A stretch of 64,000 bases of DNA from Shewanella sp. 10N.286.48.A6 (GCF_002873135.1 NZ_MCVI01000013.1:1-64000), one strand, 5' to 3'. Counted from the stretch's first letter, positions 20,053 to 31,773 are shown. Numbers and translations: made by a program. The notes: generated by a model from the letters alone, not told the origin.

Positions 20053-22821
20053 TTGTCTCAGGGAAATAGTCTTCAAACACTTAGTGGCCTTCAGCGTCTT
20101 TTGGAAGGTGGGTTGATCATTTGTTGCATGACTGCAACTTATATTCTTATTGCACTTAGCAGCTTCGATCCTAATGATCCCGGCTGGAGCCAGTCGCATT
20201 TCCAAGGTGAAATCAGTAATCTAACTGGCGCAGTTGGCGCATGGACAGCAGATGTTCTATTTTATTTTTTCGGCTTCATAGCCTATCTCATACCAATAAT
20301 TATTGCTGCTTCTGGCTGGTTCATTTTTAATCGTACTCACAAGCTGTTTGAAATCGACTATTTTTCTGTCGGTTTAAGGATTATCGGTTTTTTACTGGTG
20401 GTATTTGCATTGGCAGCGTTAGCGAGTATGAATGCCGATGACATGTATGTATTTTCTGCTGGCGGAGTGGCAGGGGATGTGATCAGCCAAGCAATGATGC
20501 CTTACTTTAATAACCTTGGAACAACTTTATTACTGCTATGTTTTATCGGCGCAGGCTTTACTTTAACTACCGGTATAAGCTGGCTAACCGTTATTGAAAG
20601 TACAGGTCTAGCCACTATTTGGTGTGTTAAAAAGATCATTAGTATCCCAAGTTATTTATCAGCTAGTAACGAAACCGAAGATACCCGCGGCTTTATGTCT
20701 GTCGTTGATAAATTTAAACAGGACCGTGGTGACGATGCTGGCAACGTAAAGCATGACAAAGCTGAGCTTGATGCTGCAGCAATTGATCTCACTAGTATGC
20801 CGCATAATGAGGCTGAAGTTACCGCAGCAATAGAAACTGATGAATTAGAAGAAAAACCCTCTCTTTTCAGCCGTATTAAATCGAAAGTGAAACCCAGTCG
20901 CGACAAAGAAGAAACTAATTTGGCAGGTGACTTAGAGCAAGATGTAGAGCCAAGCTTTGGCGCTGAAATAGACCATGAGGCTAAATTAACGCCACATAAT
21001 GGTAGACTTGAACCCAAATTAAACGCCAGCAATGATCACCAAGACGATGATAATTTAACCCCAGCTTGGATCGCATCAGGGGATGGCCCCGCAGCTGATT
21101 TCACACAAGCGAATCATCATTTAAGTGAACAGTCTGAGGCTCATGTTAGTCATAGCGACTCGTTAGGTGAAGCATTCAGTCAAGCTAATAGCACAGGTGC
21201 AACAGCGACCTCGCAGCCAAACCCTGCCACTACAAAAGCTGTTGAGCAAGCGCGTATTGTTGAAGGAATTGTGGTGTTGCCAGGTCAAGAACCCCAAATA
21301 GTTTATGGCCAAACTAAAGTTGAAATGCCGCCACTGCCAAGTATTACCTTATTAGATGTACCTGATAGAAAAGAAAACCCAATTACCAAAGAAGAACTAG
21401 ATATTGTCGCGAGGTTGGTTGAAACTAAGCTGGCTGACTTTAATATTGTCGCTAATGTTGTTGGGGTATTCCCAGGCCCTGTGGTGACTCGATTTGAACT
21501 TGAATTAGCCCCTGGTGTCAAAGCCTCAAAAATCACTAATTTGTCGAAAGATTTAGCCCGTTCATTGTTAGCAGAAAGTGTCCGCGTTGTTGAGGTTATT
21601 CCAGGTAAAGCCTTTGTGGGTCTTGAATTGCCTAATAAATTCCGTGAAACGGTATTTATGCGCGATGTTTTAGACTCTAAAACCTTTGAAGAAAGTAAAT
21701 CTGATTTATCCATGGTGCTGGGACAAGATATTGCTGGCGATCCCGTGGTGGTTGATTTAGGTAAAATGCCGCATTTATTAGTTGCCGGTACTACAGGTTC
21801 GGGTAAGTCAGTTGGCGTCAACGTGATGATCACCAGTATCTTGTATAAGTCTGGTCCTGATGATGTGCGCTTTATCATGATTGATCCGAAAATGTTGGAG
21901 CTTTCCGTATATGGCGGTATTCCACATTTGTTATGTGAAGTCGTCACCGATATGAAAGAAGCGGCTAATGCACTACGTTGGTGTGTTGGTGAAATGGAGC
22001 GACGTTACAAGTTAATGTCAGCGCTTGGCGTACGTAATTTAAAAGGTTATAACGCTAAAATTAAATCAGCCATAGAAGCAGGTGAACCGATAGTTGACCC
22101 ATTATGGAAGTCATCTGAAAGTATGGATGAACAGGCCCCTGAGTTAGAAAAATTACCCTCTATTGTGGTAGTGGTCGATGAATTTGCTGACATGATTATG
22201 ATTGTCGGTAAAAAGGTTGAAGAGCTGATTGCCCGTATTGCGCAAAAGGCCCGTGCAGCGGGTATACACTTAATCTTAGCCACCCAAAGACCTTCAGTGG
22301 ATGTCATTACTGGTTTGATTAAAGCAAACGTGCCAACACGTATCGCTTTTCAAGTGTCATCAAGAATTGACTCTAGAACCATTTTAGATCAGCAAGGCGC
22401 AGAAACACTACTCGGTATGGGTGATATGCTGTACTTGCCACCAGGTACCAGCGTACCTATTCGTGTCCATGGTGCTTTCATTGACGATCATGAAGTCCAT
22501 AAAGTCGTTGCAGACTGGCATGCTCGTGGTAAGCCACGTTATATTGAAGAAATCCTTAATGGCGTCAGTGAAGGTGAGCAAGTATTGCTGCCTGGTGAAG
22601 CTGCAGAATCTGATGATGATACTGATCAGTTATATGATGAAGCGGTTGCGTTTGTCACTGAAACCCGCAGAGGTTCAATTTCAAGTGTGCAGCGTAAGTT
22701 TAAAATTGGTTATAACCGCGCGGCGCGGATTATCGAAATGATGGAAACCCAGGGGATTGTCAGTACACAAGGTCATAATGGTAATCGTGAGGTTTTAGCT
22801 CCTCCGCCACCGAGAAACTAA
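20053..22821 (+). CDS. ftsK: DNA translocase FtsK
   Basis: This 922-aa septal DNA translocase pumps chromosome termini toward dif and activates XerCD recombination. About four N-terminal membrane helices (residues 20-200) anchor it. An acidic, low-complexity linker runs to about 430. The RecA-like motor has Walker A GTTGSGKS near 579 and Walker [10 protein letters not shown] near 707. The C-terminal gamma winged helix, which reads KOPS, lies in the last 65 residues ([20 protein letters not shown]). The linker is much shorter than in E. coli (1329 aa), normal for this group. The start is a TTG giving [12 protein letters not shown]. Confidence 0.95.
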   Translation: MSQGNSLQTLSGLQRLLEGGLIICCMTATYILIALSSFDPNDPGWSQSHFQGEISNLTGAVGAWTADVLFYFFGFIAYLIPIIIAASGWFIFNRTHKLFEIDYFSVGLRIIGFLLVVFALAALASMNADDMYVFSAGGVAGDVISQAMMPYFNNLGTTLLLLCFIGAGFTLTTGISWLTVIESTGLATIWCVKKIISIPSYLSASNETEDTRGFMSVVDKFKQDRGDDAGNVKHDKAELDAAAIDLTSMPHNEAEVTAAIETDELEEKPSLFSRIKSKVKPSRDKEETNLAGDLEQDVEPSFGAEIDHEAKLTPHNGRLEPKLNASNDHQDDDNLTPAWIASGDGPAADFTQANHHLSEQSEAHVSHSDSLGEAFSQANSTGATATSQPNPATTKAVEQARIVEGIVVLPGQEPQIVYGQTKVEMPPLPSITLLDVPDRKENPITKEELDIVARLVETKLADFNIVANVVGVFPGPVVTRFELELAPGVKASKITNLSKDLARSLLAESVRVVEVIPGKAFVGLELPNKFRETVFMRDVLDSKTFEESKSDLSMVLGQDIAGDPVVVDLGKMPHLLVAGTTGSGKSVGVNVMITSILYKSGPDDVRFIMIDPKMLELSVYGGIPHLLCEVVTDMKEAANALRWCVGEMERRYKLMSALGVRNLKGYNAKIKSAIEAGEPIVDPLWKSSESMDEQAPELEKLPSIVVVVDEFADMIMIVGKKVEELIARIAQKARAAGIHLILATQRPSVDVITGLIKANVPTRIAFQVSSRIDSRTILDQQGAETLLGMGDMLYLPPGTSVPIRVHGAFIDDHEVHKVVADWHARGKPRYIEEILNGVSEGEQVLLPGEAAESDDDTDQLYDEAVAFVTETRRGSISSVQRKFKIGYNRAARIIEMMETQGIVSTQGHNGNREVLAPPPPRN

Positions 22822-22995
22822 CCTCGGACCGAACATAACAATCACTGCGCTTATAGCCAGTTTGGCCAAATAAACCGTTATAATGAAGCCATTAATAATC
22901 AACCTTATAAAGAAAAAGCCTTAGTGACAAAAAGCATAGCCACTAGCCTTAAAAGTTTATCGCTAAGAATTAGCAATACAGTATTAGGAATTTAT

Positions 22996-23679
22996 ATGAA
23001 CAAGCGTTTTGCTGTTGTTACAGCCTTAGCATTATTATTGTCAGGCAACGCGTTTGCTGTTGTTACAGCCTTAGCATTATTATTGTCAGGCAACGCGTTA
23101 GCTGATGAATCAGCGCAATTGCGTGATCGCTTAGCCAAAGCCGATTCATTAAAAGCTGATTTTACCCAGCAAGTTACCGATATAAACAATAAAGTCATTC
23201 AGTCAGGTAAAGGGGTATTTGCCCTTGCTTATCCAAACAAATTTTACTGGCATTTAACTGAGCCTGATGAGTCGCTCATTGTGGCTGACGGTAAAGATTT
23301 ATGGATTTATAACCCTTTTGCTGAAGAAGTTTCAGTCATGGATTTTGCCGATGCTATTGACGCATCTCCAATGGCTTTGTTAGTTCATCGCGATGAAACA
23401 ACTTGGTCTCAGTATCGTGTTGAGCAAATTCAGCCAGAGTCAGCTAAAGCCTGTTATTCCATTAAGCCCAAAGCGGATGATTCAAGTGTGGTGACTGTCA
23501 CTGTGTGTTTCAATGAGGCAGAGCTTACTGATTTTAATTTGTTAGATGAGCAAGGCAATTACAGTCAGTTCACGTTAACAAATCAAACCAAGGTTGCGGC
23601 AGACGAAAACGGCTTATTTGAATTTACCGTACCGGCAAACGTTGATATTGACGATCAACGTTCAAGCCTAGCTCAGTAG
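22996..23679 (+). CDS. lolA: Outer-membrane lipoprotein carrier LolA, duplicated signal core
   Basis: LolA shuttles lipoproteins through the periplasm from LolCDE to LolB. The mature part ([20 protein letters not shown], then [23 protein letters not shown]) is typical. I chose ATG 22996, preceded by AGGA seven bases upstream, rather than GTG 22924. The signal peptide is odd: its 15-residue core ([15 protein letters not shown]) occurs twice in a row through an exact DNA duplication, giving two possible cleavage sites, AFA and ALA. The gene lies between ftsK and rarA, the usual order, with 6 bp to rarA. Confidence 0.93.
   Translation: MNKRFAVVTALALLLSGNAFAVVTALALLLSGNALADESAQLRDRLAKADSLKADFTQQVTDINNKVIQSGKGVFALAYPNKFYWHLTEPDESLIVADGKDLWIYNPFAEEVSVMDFADAIDASPMALLVHRDETTWSQYRVEQIQPESAKACYSIKPKADDSSVVTVTVCFNEAELTDFNLLDEQGNYSQFTLTNQTKVAADENGLFEFTVPANVDIDDQRSSLAQ
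23008..23097 (+). repeat. Exact 45-bp tandem duplication in lolA
   Basis: Copies at 23008-23052 and 23053-23097 are identical. Each encodes 15 residues, so the reading frame is kept. The duplication covers the hydrophobic core and C-region of the signal peptide. Confidence 0.97.
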
Positions 23680-23685
23680 GTTATA

Positions 23686-25017
23686 GTGTCTACTTTAGGT
23701 TTCGATTTTGCCCCAGACTTTCGTCCTTTAGCCGCAAGAATGCGCCCAAGGGAGATAAGTGAGTATGTAGGGCAGCAGCATTTACTCGGTAAAGGTCAAC
23801 CATTGCGCCAAGCACTTGAGGCCAATCGAGCTCACTCTATGTTGTTATGGGGCCCTCCTGGCACAGGTAAAACCACCTTAGCTGAATTGGTGGCGCATTA
23901 TGCCAATGCCCATGTAGAGCGCATTTCGGCGGTTACCTCAGGGGTTAAAGAAATTCGCGCCGCCATTGAGCAAGCTAAAGCGGTAGCACAGAGCCGGGGT
24001 CAGCGTACATTATTGTTTGTGGACGAAGTCCATAGATTTAATAAAAGCCAACAAGATGCGTTTTTACCTTTTATCGAAGACGGTACTGTTATTTTTGTTG
24101 GCGCGACCACTGAAAACCCATCTTTTGAGCTAAATAACGCCTTATTGTCTCGTGCCAGAGTTTATTTAATCAATCGCTTAGATGGCGATGATATTGCCGC
24201 GATTATCAATCAAGCATTAATAGATACTGAGCGTGGTTTTGGTAAACGTGGTTTTACTATTCCTGAAACAGTAATGCAGCAGTTAGCTTCAATTAGTGAT
24301 GGTGATGCGCGCAAAGCATTAAATTTACTCGAGTTAATGAGTGACTTGGTTGCTGATAACGGTGAATTTACTCAAGAGATGCTGACGCAAGTCGCTGGGC
24401 ATCAAATGGCCGCTTATGATAAAAATGGCGATCAATTTTATGATTTGATTTCTGCGGTGCATAAGTCAGTGAGAGGCTCAGCTCCTGATGCTGCTTTGTA
24501 TTGGTATTGTCGAATACTTGAAGGCGGCGGTGATCCTCTCTATGTTGCACGTAGATTATTAGCTATTGCCTCTGAAGATGTAGGAAACGCCGATCCTACT
24601 GCAATGAATATTGCGCTTAATGCTTGGGATTGTTATCACCGCGTTGGCCCTGCTGAAGGTGAGCGTGCTATCGCCCAAGCGATTGTTTACTTGGCCAGTG
24701 CGCCAAAAAGTAATGCGGTTTACACCGCCTTTAAAGCAGCAAGAATGCTTGCAAGCGAAACAGGGCATGAATCAGTGCCAGATCACTTACGTAACGCACC
24801 GACTCAATTGATGAAAAATATGGGTTTAGGGGCAGGGTATCGCTATGCTCATGATGAACCAGGTGCCTACGCAAATGGGGAGAATTACTTCCCTGAGTCA
24901 ATAAAAGATAGCCAATTGTATTATCCAACCGAGCGCGGCTTTGAAAAAAGAATCAAAGACAAACTTGCCCATTTAGCAGAACTAGACCGAACCAGTGAGG
25001 TAAAGCGCTATGATTAG
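23686..25017 (+). CDS. rarA: Replication-associated recombination ATPase RarA
   Basis: This 443-aa AAA+ protein of the RarA/MgsA/WRNIP1 family acts at stalled replication forks. Walker A is [10 protein letters not shown] near residues 55-64, Walker [11 protein letters not shown] near 109-118 and sensor 1 GATTENPSF near 137-145. The C-terminal tetramerisation domain contains [12 protein letters not shown]. It starts with GTG six bases after lolA, and its end overlaps the crcB start by eight bases, so lolA-rarA-crcB-serS probably form one operon. Confidence 0.94.
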   Translation: MSTLGFDFAPDFRPLAARMRPREISEYVGQQHLLGKGQPLRQALEANRAHSMLLWGPPGTGKTTLAELVAHYANAHVERISAVTSGVKEIRAAIEQAKAVAQSRGQRTLLFVDEVHRFNKSQQDAFLPFIEDGTVIFVGATTENPSFELNNALLSRARVYLINRLDGDDIAAIINQALIDTERGFGKRGFTIPETVMQQLASISDGDARKALNLLELMSDLVADNGEFTQEMLTQVAGHQMAAYDKNGDQFYDLISAVHKSVRGSAPDAALYWYCRILEGGGDPLYVARRLLAIASEDVGNADPTAMNIALNAWDCYHRVGPAEGERAIAQAIVYLASAPKSNAVYTAFKAARMLASETGHESVPDHLRNAPTQLMKNMGLGAGYRYAHDEPGAYANGENYFPESIKDSQLYYPTERGFEKRIKDKLAHLAELDRTSEVKRYD

Positions 25018-25393
25018 CATGAGCAATATCATGTTTGTGGCCCTTGGTGGTTCAATTGGGGCTGTTTTTCGTTATCTAATCTCAATTTTCATGCTTCAGC
25101 TATTTGGAAGCAGTTTCCCTTTTGGTACACTGTTGGTAAATGTATTGGGATCATTTTTGATGGGTGTGGTTTATGCCATTGGTCAAGCCAGCCAGTTAAG
25201 TCCTGAATTAAAAGCCATGATAGGTGTTGGATTGTTAGGCGCCTTAACGACTTTTTCTACTTTTTCCAATGAAACATTATTGCTAATGCAAGAAGGTCTT
25301 TTTGCAAAAGCTATTCTCAACGTGTTGTTGAACGTTGTACTGTGTATTTTCATGGTATATGTCGGTCAGCAGCTAGTTTTTTCTCGCATTTAA
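25010..25393 (+). CDS. crcB: Fluoride channel CrcB/Fluc
   Basis: This is a 127-aa four-helix membrane protein of the CrcB/Fluc family, which exports fluoride as an antiparallel dimer. The signatures [14 protein letters not shown] (about 43-56) and [15 protein letters not shown] (about 73-87), with the pore Phe, Asn and Thr residues, are present. The start ATG 25010 overlaps rarA; ATG 25019 is an alternative. No fluoride riboswitch is expected upstream because the gene is embedded in an operon, and I see none. Confidence 0.93.
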   Translation: MISMSNIMFVALGGSIGAVFRYLISIFMLQLFGSSFPFGTLLVNVLGSFLMGVVYAIGQASQLSPELKAMIGVGLLGALTTFSTFSNETLLLMQEGLFAKAILNVLLNVVLCIFMVYVGQQLVFSRI

Positions 25394-25408
25394 CTATTAA
25401 GAATATAA

Positions 25409-26698
<1,290 letters not shown>

Positions 26699-26732
26699 GT
26701 CTTCGCTAGCGCTAAGGCGTTATCTGAGCCTA

Positions 26733-26763
26733 AAAAAAACCAAACATCATGTTTGGTTTTTTT
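26733..26763. terminator. Bidirectional terminator between serS and tusE
   Basis: CCAAACAT and its complement, flanked by seven A and seven T, form a long hairpin that serves both convergent transcripts. Confidence 0.9.
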
Positions 26764-26798
26764 GTGCCGTAAATTTAGCAGGTCTGGTTACATGATAG

Positions 26799-27137
26799 TT
26801 AAAGGCACTTAGCAGGTTTTGGTAAGCCTGCGATTTTAGTCGCCTGTTTAGCTGGGCCCACAGGAAAGAGGGTATACAGGTATTTTGAATTACCTTTATC
26901 AGGCCCTAACGTCTGACCTATGGCTTTCACTAGCACGCGGATAGCAGGGCTTGTCTTGTATTCAAGATAAAAGTTACGCACAAAATTAACCACTTCCCAA
27001 TGTTGCTCGGTTAATACTATATCTTCACCTGCAGCCAAAATAATTGCCATATCAGGTTGCCAATCAGCAACGTTTTTTAAATAACCTTGAGCATCAATTT
27101 CTATTTGTTGCCCATTAAATTCAATTGAATTTACCAA
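26799..27137 (-). CDS. tusE: Sulfur relay protein TusE (DsrC family)
   Basis: This 112-aa protein accepts sulfur from TusBCD and passes it to MnmA for 2-thiouridine at the tRNA wobble position. The C-terminal tail GLPKPAKCL carries the reactive penultimate cysteine (Cys111) typical of TusE/DsrC. The middle [22 protein letters not shown] is characteristic. It overlaps the tusB stop by seven bases and is the last gene of a tusDCBE operon. yccA upstream and tusE also lie close together in E. coli. Confidence 0.93.
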   Translation of the reverse strand: MVNSIEFNGQQIEIDAQGYLKNVADWQPDMAIILAAGEDIVLTEQHWEVVNFVRNFYLEYKTSPAIRVLVKAIGQTLGPDKGNSKYLYTLFPVGPAKQATKIAGLPKPAKCL

Positions 27138-27421
27138 GTAATCACCTTCGTGTGTTTCAATGTAGCCAGTACAAACTGGTCATAATCAATAATTGAGATA
27201 TTAGCGCTGCTAGGTAAAAGTGCTGTTAAGCCTCGAGCTTGTATATCTTCAGATAAGATATAAATCTGTATATCTAGCAATTTTTGCTGCCAATGGTTTT
27301 GTAATAAGCAATTAATCGCATCGTCAGCAAGGATGATACTGTCTTCACTAGCGATATAACGTAAGCAGCAATTTAGCGCGTTGTCAGTGGTGGCTGAGGT
27401 TTGAATGTGATGTAAAATCAT
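27131..27421 (-). CDS. tusB: Sulfur relay subunit TusB (DsrH family)
   Basis: This 96-aa DsrH-like subunit of the TusBCD heterohexamer begins MILHHIQTS, with the alternating strand pattern of the family. It overlaps tusC by one base (stop/start) and tusE by seven, so translation is probably coupled. Identification rests on gene order and size as well as sequence, since TusB is poorly conserved. Confidence 0.88.
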   Translation of the reverse strand: MILHHIQTSATTDNALNCCLRYIASEDSIILADDAINCLLQNHWQQKLLDIQIYILSEDIQARGLTALLPSSANISIIDYDQFVLATLKHTKVITW

Positions 27422-27777
27422 TAGTAAACCACCACTTCATCACTTTGCGCTAATAATTGCTTAATGGCATTGCTATCAGCTAATTGCGCCTCAAAATTAA
27501 ACTTGTCTTCAGTGATGCCAAATTGTTTTGCTGACTGCTCACACACTAAAACGGTTTCAATATCATAAATATTAAGAGCTTTAAACGTCGATAGGTAATC
27601 TTTACTGCCGACTAATTCTGGCTGCTGATCTGCTAGCAGGTGCAGCACAGCTTCATCAGTAAAAACCACGCTAACTTGTTGCTCAAAACTGGCACTGAGT
27701 AACGCAAAGTCTAAGCCTTCACGGCTGGAACTATTGCCCAACGGGCTTTGTCTGAAAATAACGCAAATTTGCTTCAT
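27421..27777 (-). CDS. tusC: Sulfur relay subunit TusC (DsrF family)
   Basis: This 118-aa DsrE/F-like subunit of TusBCD has the typical QSPLGNSSSREGLDFALLSASF opening and a YDIETVLVCEQSA segment corresponding to the conserved C-terminal strand. It lies between tusD and tusB, 33 bp after the tusD stop. In TusBCD it is structural, with the active cysteine supplied by TusD. Confidence 0.9.
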   Translation of the reverse strand: MKQICVIFRQSPLGNSSSREGLDFALLSASFEQQVSVVFTDEAVLHLLADQQPELVGSKDYLSTFKALNIYDIETVLVCEQSAKQFGITEDKFNFEAQLADSNAIKQLLAQSDEVVVY

Positions 27778-27810
27778 GTGGTTACCTTGCCAAGCAATTT
27801 AAAATCAGCA

Positions 27811-28200
27811 TTAAAAGCACACTAATCGATCTGATGTTTCAATACCTGTGACCAGCTCACCTAAACCACCCATTTCAAATGGGGCGCTAGAATTGAACTG
27901 TGATTTAGTGTTTTCGATGGCATCTTGCTGTGACAACACACCGCGGCGCAGCGCTGCTGACACACAATTTATCAACTGAATATTGTGTTCAGTTGCCAAG
28001 TTTTTCCATGCTTGGTGCAAGTCATATTCATCAGAGGCAGGACAGATTAATTGGCTACTATTAGTCACGCCGTCTTGATAAAAGAAAATACGCGTAACTT
28101 GATGGCCTAATGACAATACACTTGTCGTAAAGCGCAGCGCTCTAAAGCTCGCTGTTGAGCCATAAACCGTGCCATTAACTTGGATAATAAATTTATTCAT
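27811..28200 (-). CDS. tusD: Sulfurtransferase TusD
   Basis: This 129-aa catalytic subunit of TusBCD takes persulfide sulfur from TusA and passes it to TusE. The active cysteine is Cys79 in CVSAALRRG. The start ATG 28200 gives the canonical MNKFIIQVNG. An in-frame ATG 33 bases upstream lies in the hairpin of the yccA terminator and would add unrelated residues. The nearest AGGAG is about 15 bases before ATG 28200 and inside that hairpin, so initiation may be sensitive to leader folding. Confidence 0.92.
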   Translation of the reverse strand: MNKFIIQVNGTVYGSTASFRALRFTTSVLSLGHQVTRIFFYQDGVTNSSQLICPASDEYDLHQAWKNLATEHNIQLINCVSAALRRGVLSQQDAIENTKSQFNSSAPFEMGGLGELVTGIETSDRLVCF

Positions 28201-28210
28201 AACAATAAAA

Positions 28211-28234
28211 AATGGCTCCTGTAAGGGAGCCATT
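28211..28234 (-). terminator. Hairpin between yccA and tusD
   Basis: A 9-bp stem (AATGGCTCC and complement) is followed on the minus strand by a U-rich tract that runs into the tusD start. It should terminate yccA transcripts, and it sequesters the only Shine-Dalgarno-like AGGAG ahead of tusD. Confidence 0.7.
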
Positions 28235-28297
28235 TTAGCGTAGTAAGCCGATTAATCACAAGGTCAGAACCAAATGAATAATCAAGTAACTTAACGC

Positions 28298-28957
28298 CTA
28301 GTCATCATTACCCATGCCAATCAAGTGTAATAGCGCCATGAATAGGTTGATGAAGTTTAAGAACAACGAAATCGTTGCACGGATATAGTTAGTTTCGCCA
28401 CCATTTACAATACGGCTTGTATCATAAAGGATTAAGCCTACCATCAACATTGCTACAGCAGCTTGAATAGCCATAAATGCAACACTGTTACCAACAAACA
28501 TGTTGATCAGTGATGCGCCGATAACCACAATCAGACCAGCAAAAAGGAAGCCGCCCATGAAGTTGAAATCTTTCTTAGTGCTAATTGCATAAGCTGATAA
28601 AGAAATGAAGATAACTGAGGTTAAGCCAAACGCTTGCATAATAAGTTCAGGGCCGTTAGCTAAACCTGCGTAGTGGTTTAAAATGTATCCTAATGATGCA
28701 CCTTGCATACCCGTAAAGGCAAAAATCCATGCAAGCCCTGAAGCATTGTCTGCTTTTTTCAGGGTCACCATCATCACCACTATACTACCAAGTGATAGTC
28801 CGATTGACATGAAAGGGCCAATGTTCATCATCATTGCTACACCAGCCATTACAGCGGCAAAGGCAAGCGTCATCGACAATAGCATGTAGGTATTTTTGAT
28901 CAGTTTATTGGTTTCCATCGTTGTAGCTTGATGGCCCGATAAAGTTTGTTGATTCAT
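28298..28957 (-). CDS. yccA: YccA, Bax inhibitor-1 family membrane protein
   Basis: This 219-aa protein has about seven membrane helices and belongs to the BI-1/YccA family. In E. coli YccA is a substrate and modulator of the FtsH protease. The C-terminal LYDTSRIVNGGETNYIRATISLFLNFINLF is the conserved family segment; the two acidic residues are the pH-sensing pair described in homologues. I chose ATG 28957, which follows GGAG by six bases, over ATG 28969. It lies upstream of tusDCBE as an independent unit. Confidence 0.92.
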   Translation of the reverse strand: MNQQTLSGHQATTMETNKLIKNTYMLLSMTLAFAAVMAGVAMMMNIGPFMSIGLSLGSIVVMMVTLKKADNASGLAWIFAFTGMQGASLGYILNHYAGLANGPELIMQAFGLTSVIFISLSAYAISTKKDFNFMGGFLFAGLIVVIGASLINMFVGNSVAFMAIQAAVAMLMVGLILYDTSRIVNGGETNYIRATISLFLNFINLFMALLHLIGMGNDD

Positions 28958-29223
28958 AACAATCTCCATAGACTCGAAAAAAACTGTAATGACGCAATAA
29001 GAGTCACTACAAAAGATATTTATTAAATTATTTAGATTTATAATACCTTAGCTTTAACACAGCTTAAAGGTATATAAGTGTCACTGTCATGTTAACTATT
29101 ATTTAATGACACATGTTCATATAAAAAATTGTCCTAAACAACATTTTTACTAAGAAAGCTGAACTGAACATTAAATTATCATTACAACTTGTTAATAATG
29201 TCATCAAGATGCTGGCTTTGTGG

Positions 29224-30126
29224 TTATGCGAGCCACTCTTGATGTAACTTATCGGTATCACCTAAGTATTCTAAAACCCACTCAAGGGCTGGGGACATCT
29301 TTTCTTGATTCCACGCTAAACAGCAAGGGCTTGCATTTCTTGGATGTTCTAAGGTTTTTTCAATTAACACCCCAGAGTCGATAAAGGGTTTTGCCAGGTT
29401 TCTAGGCATATAGCCGATACCTGAGCCATCACGGAAACAATTGAATGCTCTTATCCAGTCTGGTACCACTAATCGGCGCTGATTGGCCAGCAACCAAGTT
29501 GTGCGTTTGGGTATTTCCCTTGAAGTATCTTCTAAACAAATAGAGGGATAGATGCGTAATTCATCGTCTGTTAATGGGCGATCAATTTCTGCTAGAGGGT
29601 GGTTACGACTGACTAAAAACGACCATTGAATCTCGCGCATATCTTTATACTGATATACGCCGCCCACAGGGATAGCTGTGGTTGCACCTATGGCGATGTC
29701 ACTGCGACCTGTTGCTAATGCTTCCCAGACCCCATTAAACACCTCAATACGGATGATGAGTTCAACATCGTCAAAGTGACGATAAAAGTCTGCAATTAGT
29801 ACACTAATACGATCAGCGCGGACAATATTGTCTAAAGCGATAGACAGGGTGGGTTGCCAGCCATTAGCGACACGTTGAGTGCTACGCTTTAAGTCATTCA
29901 TGTCACCCAATAGCTCTCTTGCGTGGGCGACAAAATGTTTACCGGGTTCCGTTAAGCTGACACTGCGATGATGCCTTTCAAACAAAATGACACCAAGTTC
30001 ATCTTCGATTTGTTTTACGGCATAACTGACTGCTGAAGGAACTTTGTGTAATTGATTGGCTGCTGCCGTGAAACTACCTAAGCGAGCGACAATGTCGATC
30101 ATTTCCAATGCTTGTTCTGAAAGCAT
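29224..30126 (-). CDS. LysR-family transcriptional regulator
   Basis: This 300-aa regulator has an N-terminal winged helix (MIDIVARLGSFTAAANQLHKVPSAVSYAVKQIEDELGVILFERHHR, given in parts: GSFTAAANQL, PSAVSYAVKQ, LFERHHR) and a periplasmic-binding-like effector domain. It resembles the DhcR/PtxE-type LysR proteins. It is divergent from the exporter gene across 126 bp, the classic arrangement in which the regulator controls its neighbour. The effector is unknown. Confidence 0.9.
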   Translation of the reverse strand: MLSEQALEMIDIVARLGSFTAAANQLHKVPSAVSYAVKQIEDELGVILFERHHRSVSLTEPGKHFVAHARELLGDMNDLKRSTQRVANGWQPTLSIALDNIVRADRISVLIADFYRHFDDVELIIRIEVFNGVWEALATGRSDIAIGATTAIPVGGVYQYKDMREIQWSFLVSRNHPLAEIDRPLTDDELRIYPSICLEDTSREIPKRTTWLLANQRRLVVPDWIRAFNCFRDGSGIGYMPRNLAKPFIDSGVLIEKTLEHPRNASPCCLAWNQEKMSPALEWVLEYLGDTDKLHQEWLA

Positions 30127-30252
30127 AGCTTGCTATCCTTTGCTGTGAAAATTTATGAATGCAGTCATCAAAACTAAACGTTTCACATTGCTTTTGCAAG
30201 TGATTAGACTGCACGCTGATTTTTAATTAAGCCACTTTCGGACACTTTTTTT

Positions 30253-31515
30253 ATGAAAAAAGCATCATCTACCTCTGCCAATGTGCAGTACTTTATTTTA
30301 TTAGGCTACTTAGCACTGTTAAGTATGCTGGGCTTTATTGCCACCGACATGTATTTACCTGCATTTCAAAACATAGCTGACTCATTTGATACCAGCTTAA
30401 ACAACGTCGCTTTTTCATTAACGACTTTCTTAGCGGGTTTAGCTATCGGCCAATTACTTTATGGTCCATTAGTTGAAAAAGTAGGCAAACAAAAAGCCTT
30501 AATAATTGGTTTAGTCATCTTTGCAGCAGCCAGCGCCTTAATTGTCGCCAGTGACTCGATCATTATGCTTAATATCGCACGTTTTTTCCAAGCGTTAGGA
30601 GCCTGTAGTGCTGGTGTAATTTGGCAAGCTATTGTCGTTGAAAAATATGATGCTGAAAAAGCGCAAAAAGTGTTTTCAAACATCATGCCTTTAGTTGCGC
30701 TATCACCTGCTGTTGCACCGCTCATTGGCGCATCAATTGTTGATACATTTGGCTGGCGTGCAGTTTTCATTACTTTAGCAATACTTGCGGTTTTGCTTAT
30801 CGTTATGACCAAGCTGTTAGTTGCACCAGAGAACAAACAAGCAGAACCACAAGAAAACATCAGCTATAAAACCATCTTAAAAAACACCCGATTTTTAGGT
30901 AACGTGGTTATATTTGGTGCATTGTCTGCAGCATTCTTTAGTTATTTAACGGTATGGCCAAGTGTAATGATTAAATTTGGTTATGAAGCTAAAGCCATTG
31001 GCTTGAGCTTTATTCCACAAACCATCATGTTTATCGTAGGTGGTTACATGAGCAAAGTACTTGTTAAAAAATTCGGTACCACACAGGCGCTTAATTATTT
31101 ATTGGGACTGTTTTTCTTCTGTGTTGCAACCATTGCAATAGCGACTTTGGTAATCCCAATGGAATCAATTTATCCGCTATTGGTAACCTTCTCATTACTT
31201 GCTGCAGCTAACGGTGCGACTTATCCTTTGGTCGTCAACAATGCCTTACAGCAGTTCAGTAAAAATGCCACCAAAGCTGCAGGTTTACAAAACTTCCTTC
31301 AGATTGGTATGGCGTTCGGCGCATCAAGTATTGTCGCGATGTTCGTACAATATAATGAAGTGACTATCGGTTTAGGTATCGTATTGAGTGCTGTTGTTGC
31401 TTACTTAGGCTATTTATTGTCAAAGCATGATAGTTGGGCTTCAGTAACAAATAACTTCATAAAGCCAGATCCTGCTAGCATCGCACTTCACGCTAATAAA
31501 AACAGCGCAGATTGA
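30253..31515 (+). CDS. Bcr/CflA-type MFS drug exporter
   Basis: This 420-aa major facilitator has about twelve helices. It opens with FIATDMYLPAFQNIADSF (about residues 23-40), the motif of the drug:H+ antiporter-1 Bcr/CflA/PunC group. GQLLYGPLVEKVGKQKALIIG corresponds to the MFS loop signature. Some members of this group export drugs or purine nucleosides under an adjacent LysR regulator (PunR-PunC), which fits the divergent LysR gene here. The actual substrate is not determined. No T-rich terminator follows. Confidence 0.85.
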   Translation: MKKASSTSANVQYFILLGYLALLSMLGFIATDMYLPAFQNIADSFDTSLNNVAFSLTTFLAGLAIGQLLYGPLVEKVGKQKALIIGLVIFAAASALIVASDSIIMLNIARFFQALGACSAGVIWQAIVVEKYDAEKAQKVFSNIMPLVALSPAVAPLIGASIVDTFGWRAVFITLAILAVLLIVMTKLLVAPENKQAEPQENISYKTILKNTRFLGNVVIFGALSAAFFSYLTVWPSVMIKFGYEAKAIGLSFIPQTIMFIVGGYMSKVLVKKFGTTQALNYLLGLFFFCVATIAIATLVIPMESIYPLLVTFSLLAAANGATYPLVVNNALQQFSKNATKAAGLQNFLQIGMAFGASSIVAMFVQYNEVTIGLGIVLSAVVAYLGYLLSKHDSWASVTNNFIKPDPASIALHANKNSAD

Positions 31516-31555
31516 TGCTAACTTAAGCAAACAGTAAAGAATCTTAAATTTATGC

Positions 31556-31584
31556 TTTACAGCAGCGAGTGAGATAGCTATTAT
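31556..31584 (+). promoter_or_regulatory. Sigma-70 promoter of tRNA-Ser
   Basis: TTTACA (31556-31561) and TATTAT (31579-31584) are spaced by exactly 17 bases and end 11 bases before the mature tRNA. The stretch after the -10 box (CTCGCTCG) is the GC-rich discriminator type associated with stringent control. Confidence 0.75.
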
Positions 31585-31595
31585 CTCGCTCGTTC

Positions 31596-31686
31596 GGAGA
31601 GATGGCAGAGTGGTCGAATGCACCGGTCTTGAAAACCGGCATGGGTTTGTAGCCCATCTAGGGTTCAAATCCCTATCTCTCCGCCA
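31596..31686 (+). tRNA. tRNA-Ser (anticodon UGA)
   Basis: The acceptor stem GGAGAGA pairs with TCTCTCC, followed by G and an encoded CCA. The anticodon loop reads CTTGAAA, giving UGA for UCA codons. A long variable arm (CATGGG...CCCATC) and T-arm GGTTCAAATCC confirm a class II serine tRNA. Its 3' end abuts a tyrosine recombinase gene, so it probably is the insertion site of the adjacent island. Confidence 0.97.
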
Positions 31687-31700
31687 TATTAAATACGAGA

Positions 31701-31729
31701 AAAGCCGTTGATTATCAACGGCTTTTTTT
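31701..31729 (+). terminator. Terminator after tRNA-Ser
   Basis: AGCCGTTGA and its complement with a TTA loop are followed by six to seven T, 15 bases past the CCA end. Confidence 0.88.
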
Positions 31730-31773
31730 GTTTCTGGCGTTTGAGGGGCTTTCTGAGAGGATTGACTCAGACA

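Noticed and set aside
25010..25400. Fluoride riboswitch for crcB
   Set aside because: The start overlaps rarA and there is no untranslated leader to hold one.
31566..31592. Inverted repeat before tRNA-Ser as a terminator of the exporter gene
   Set aside because: It lacks a T tract and overlaps the tRNA promoter's -10 and discriminator, so the promoter reading explains it better.
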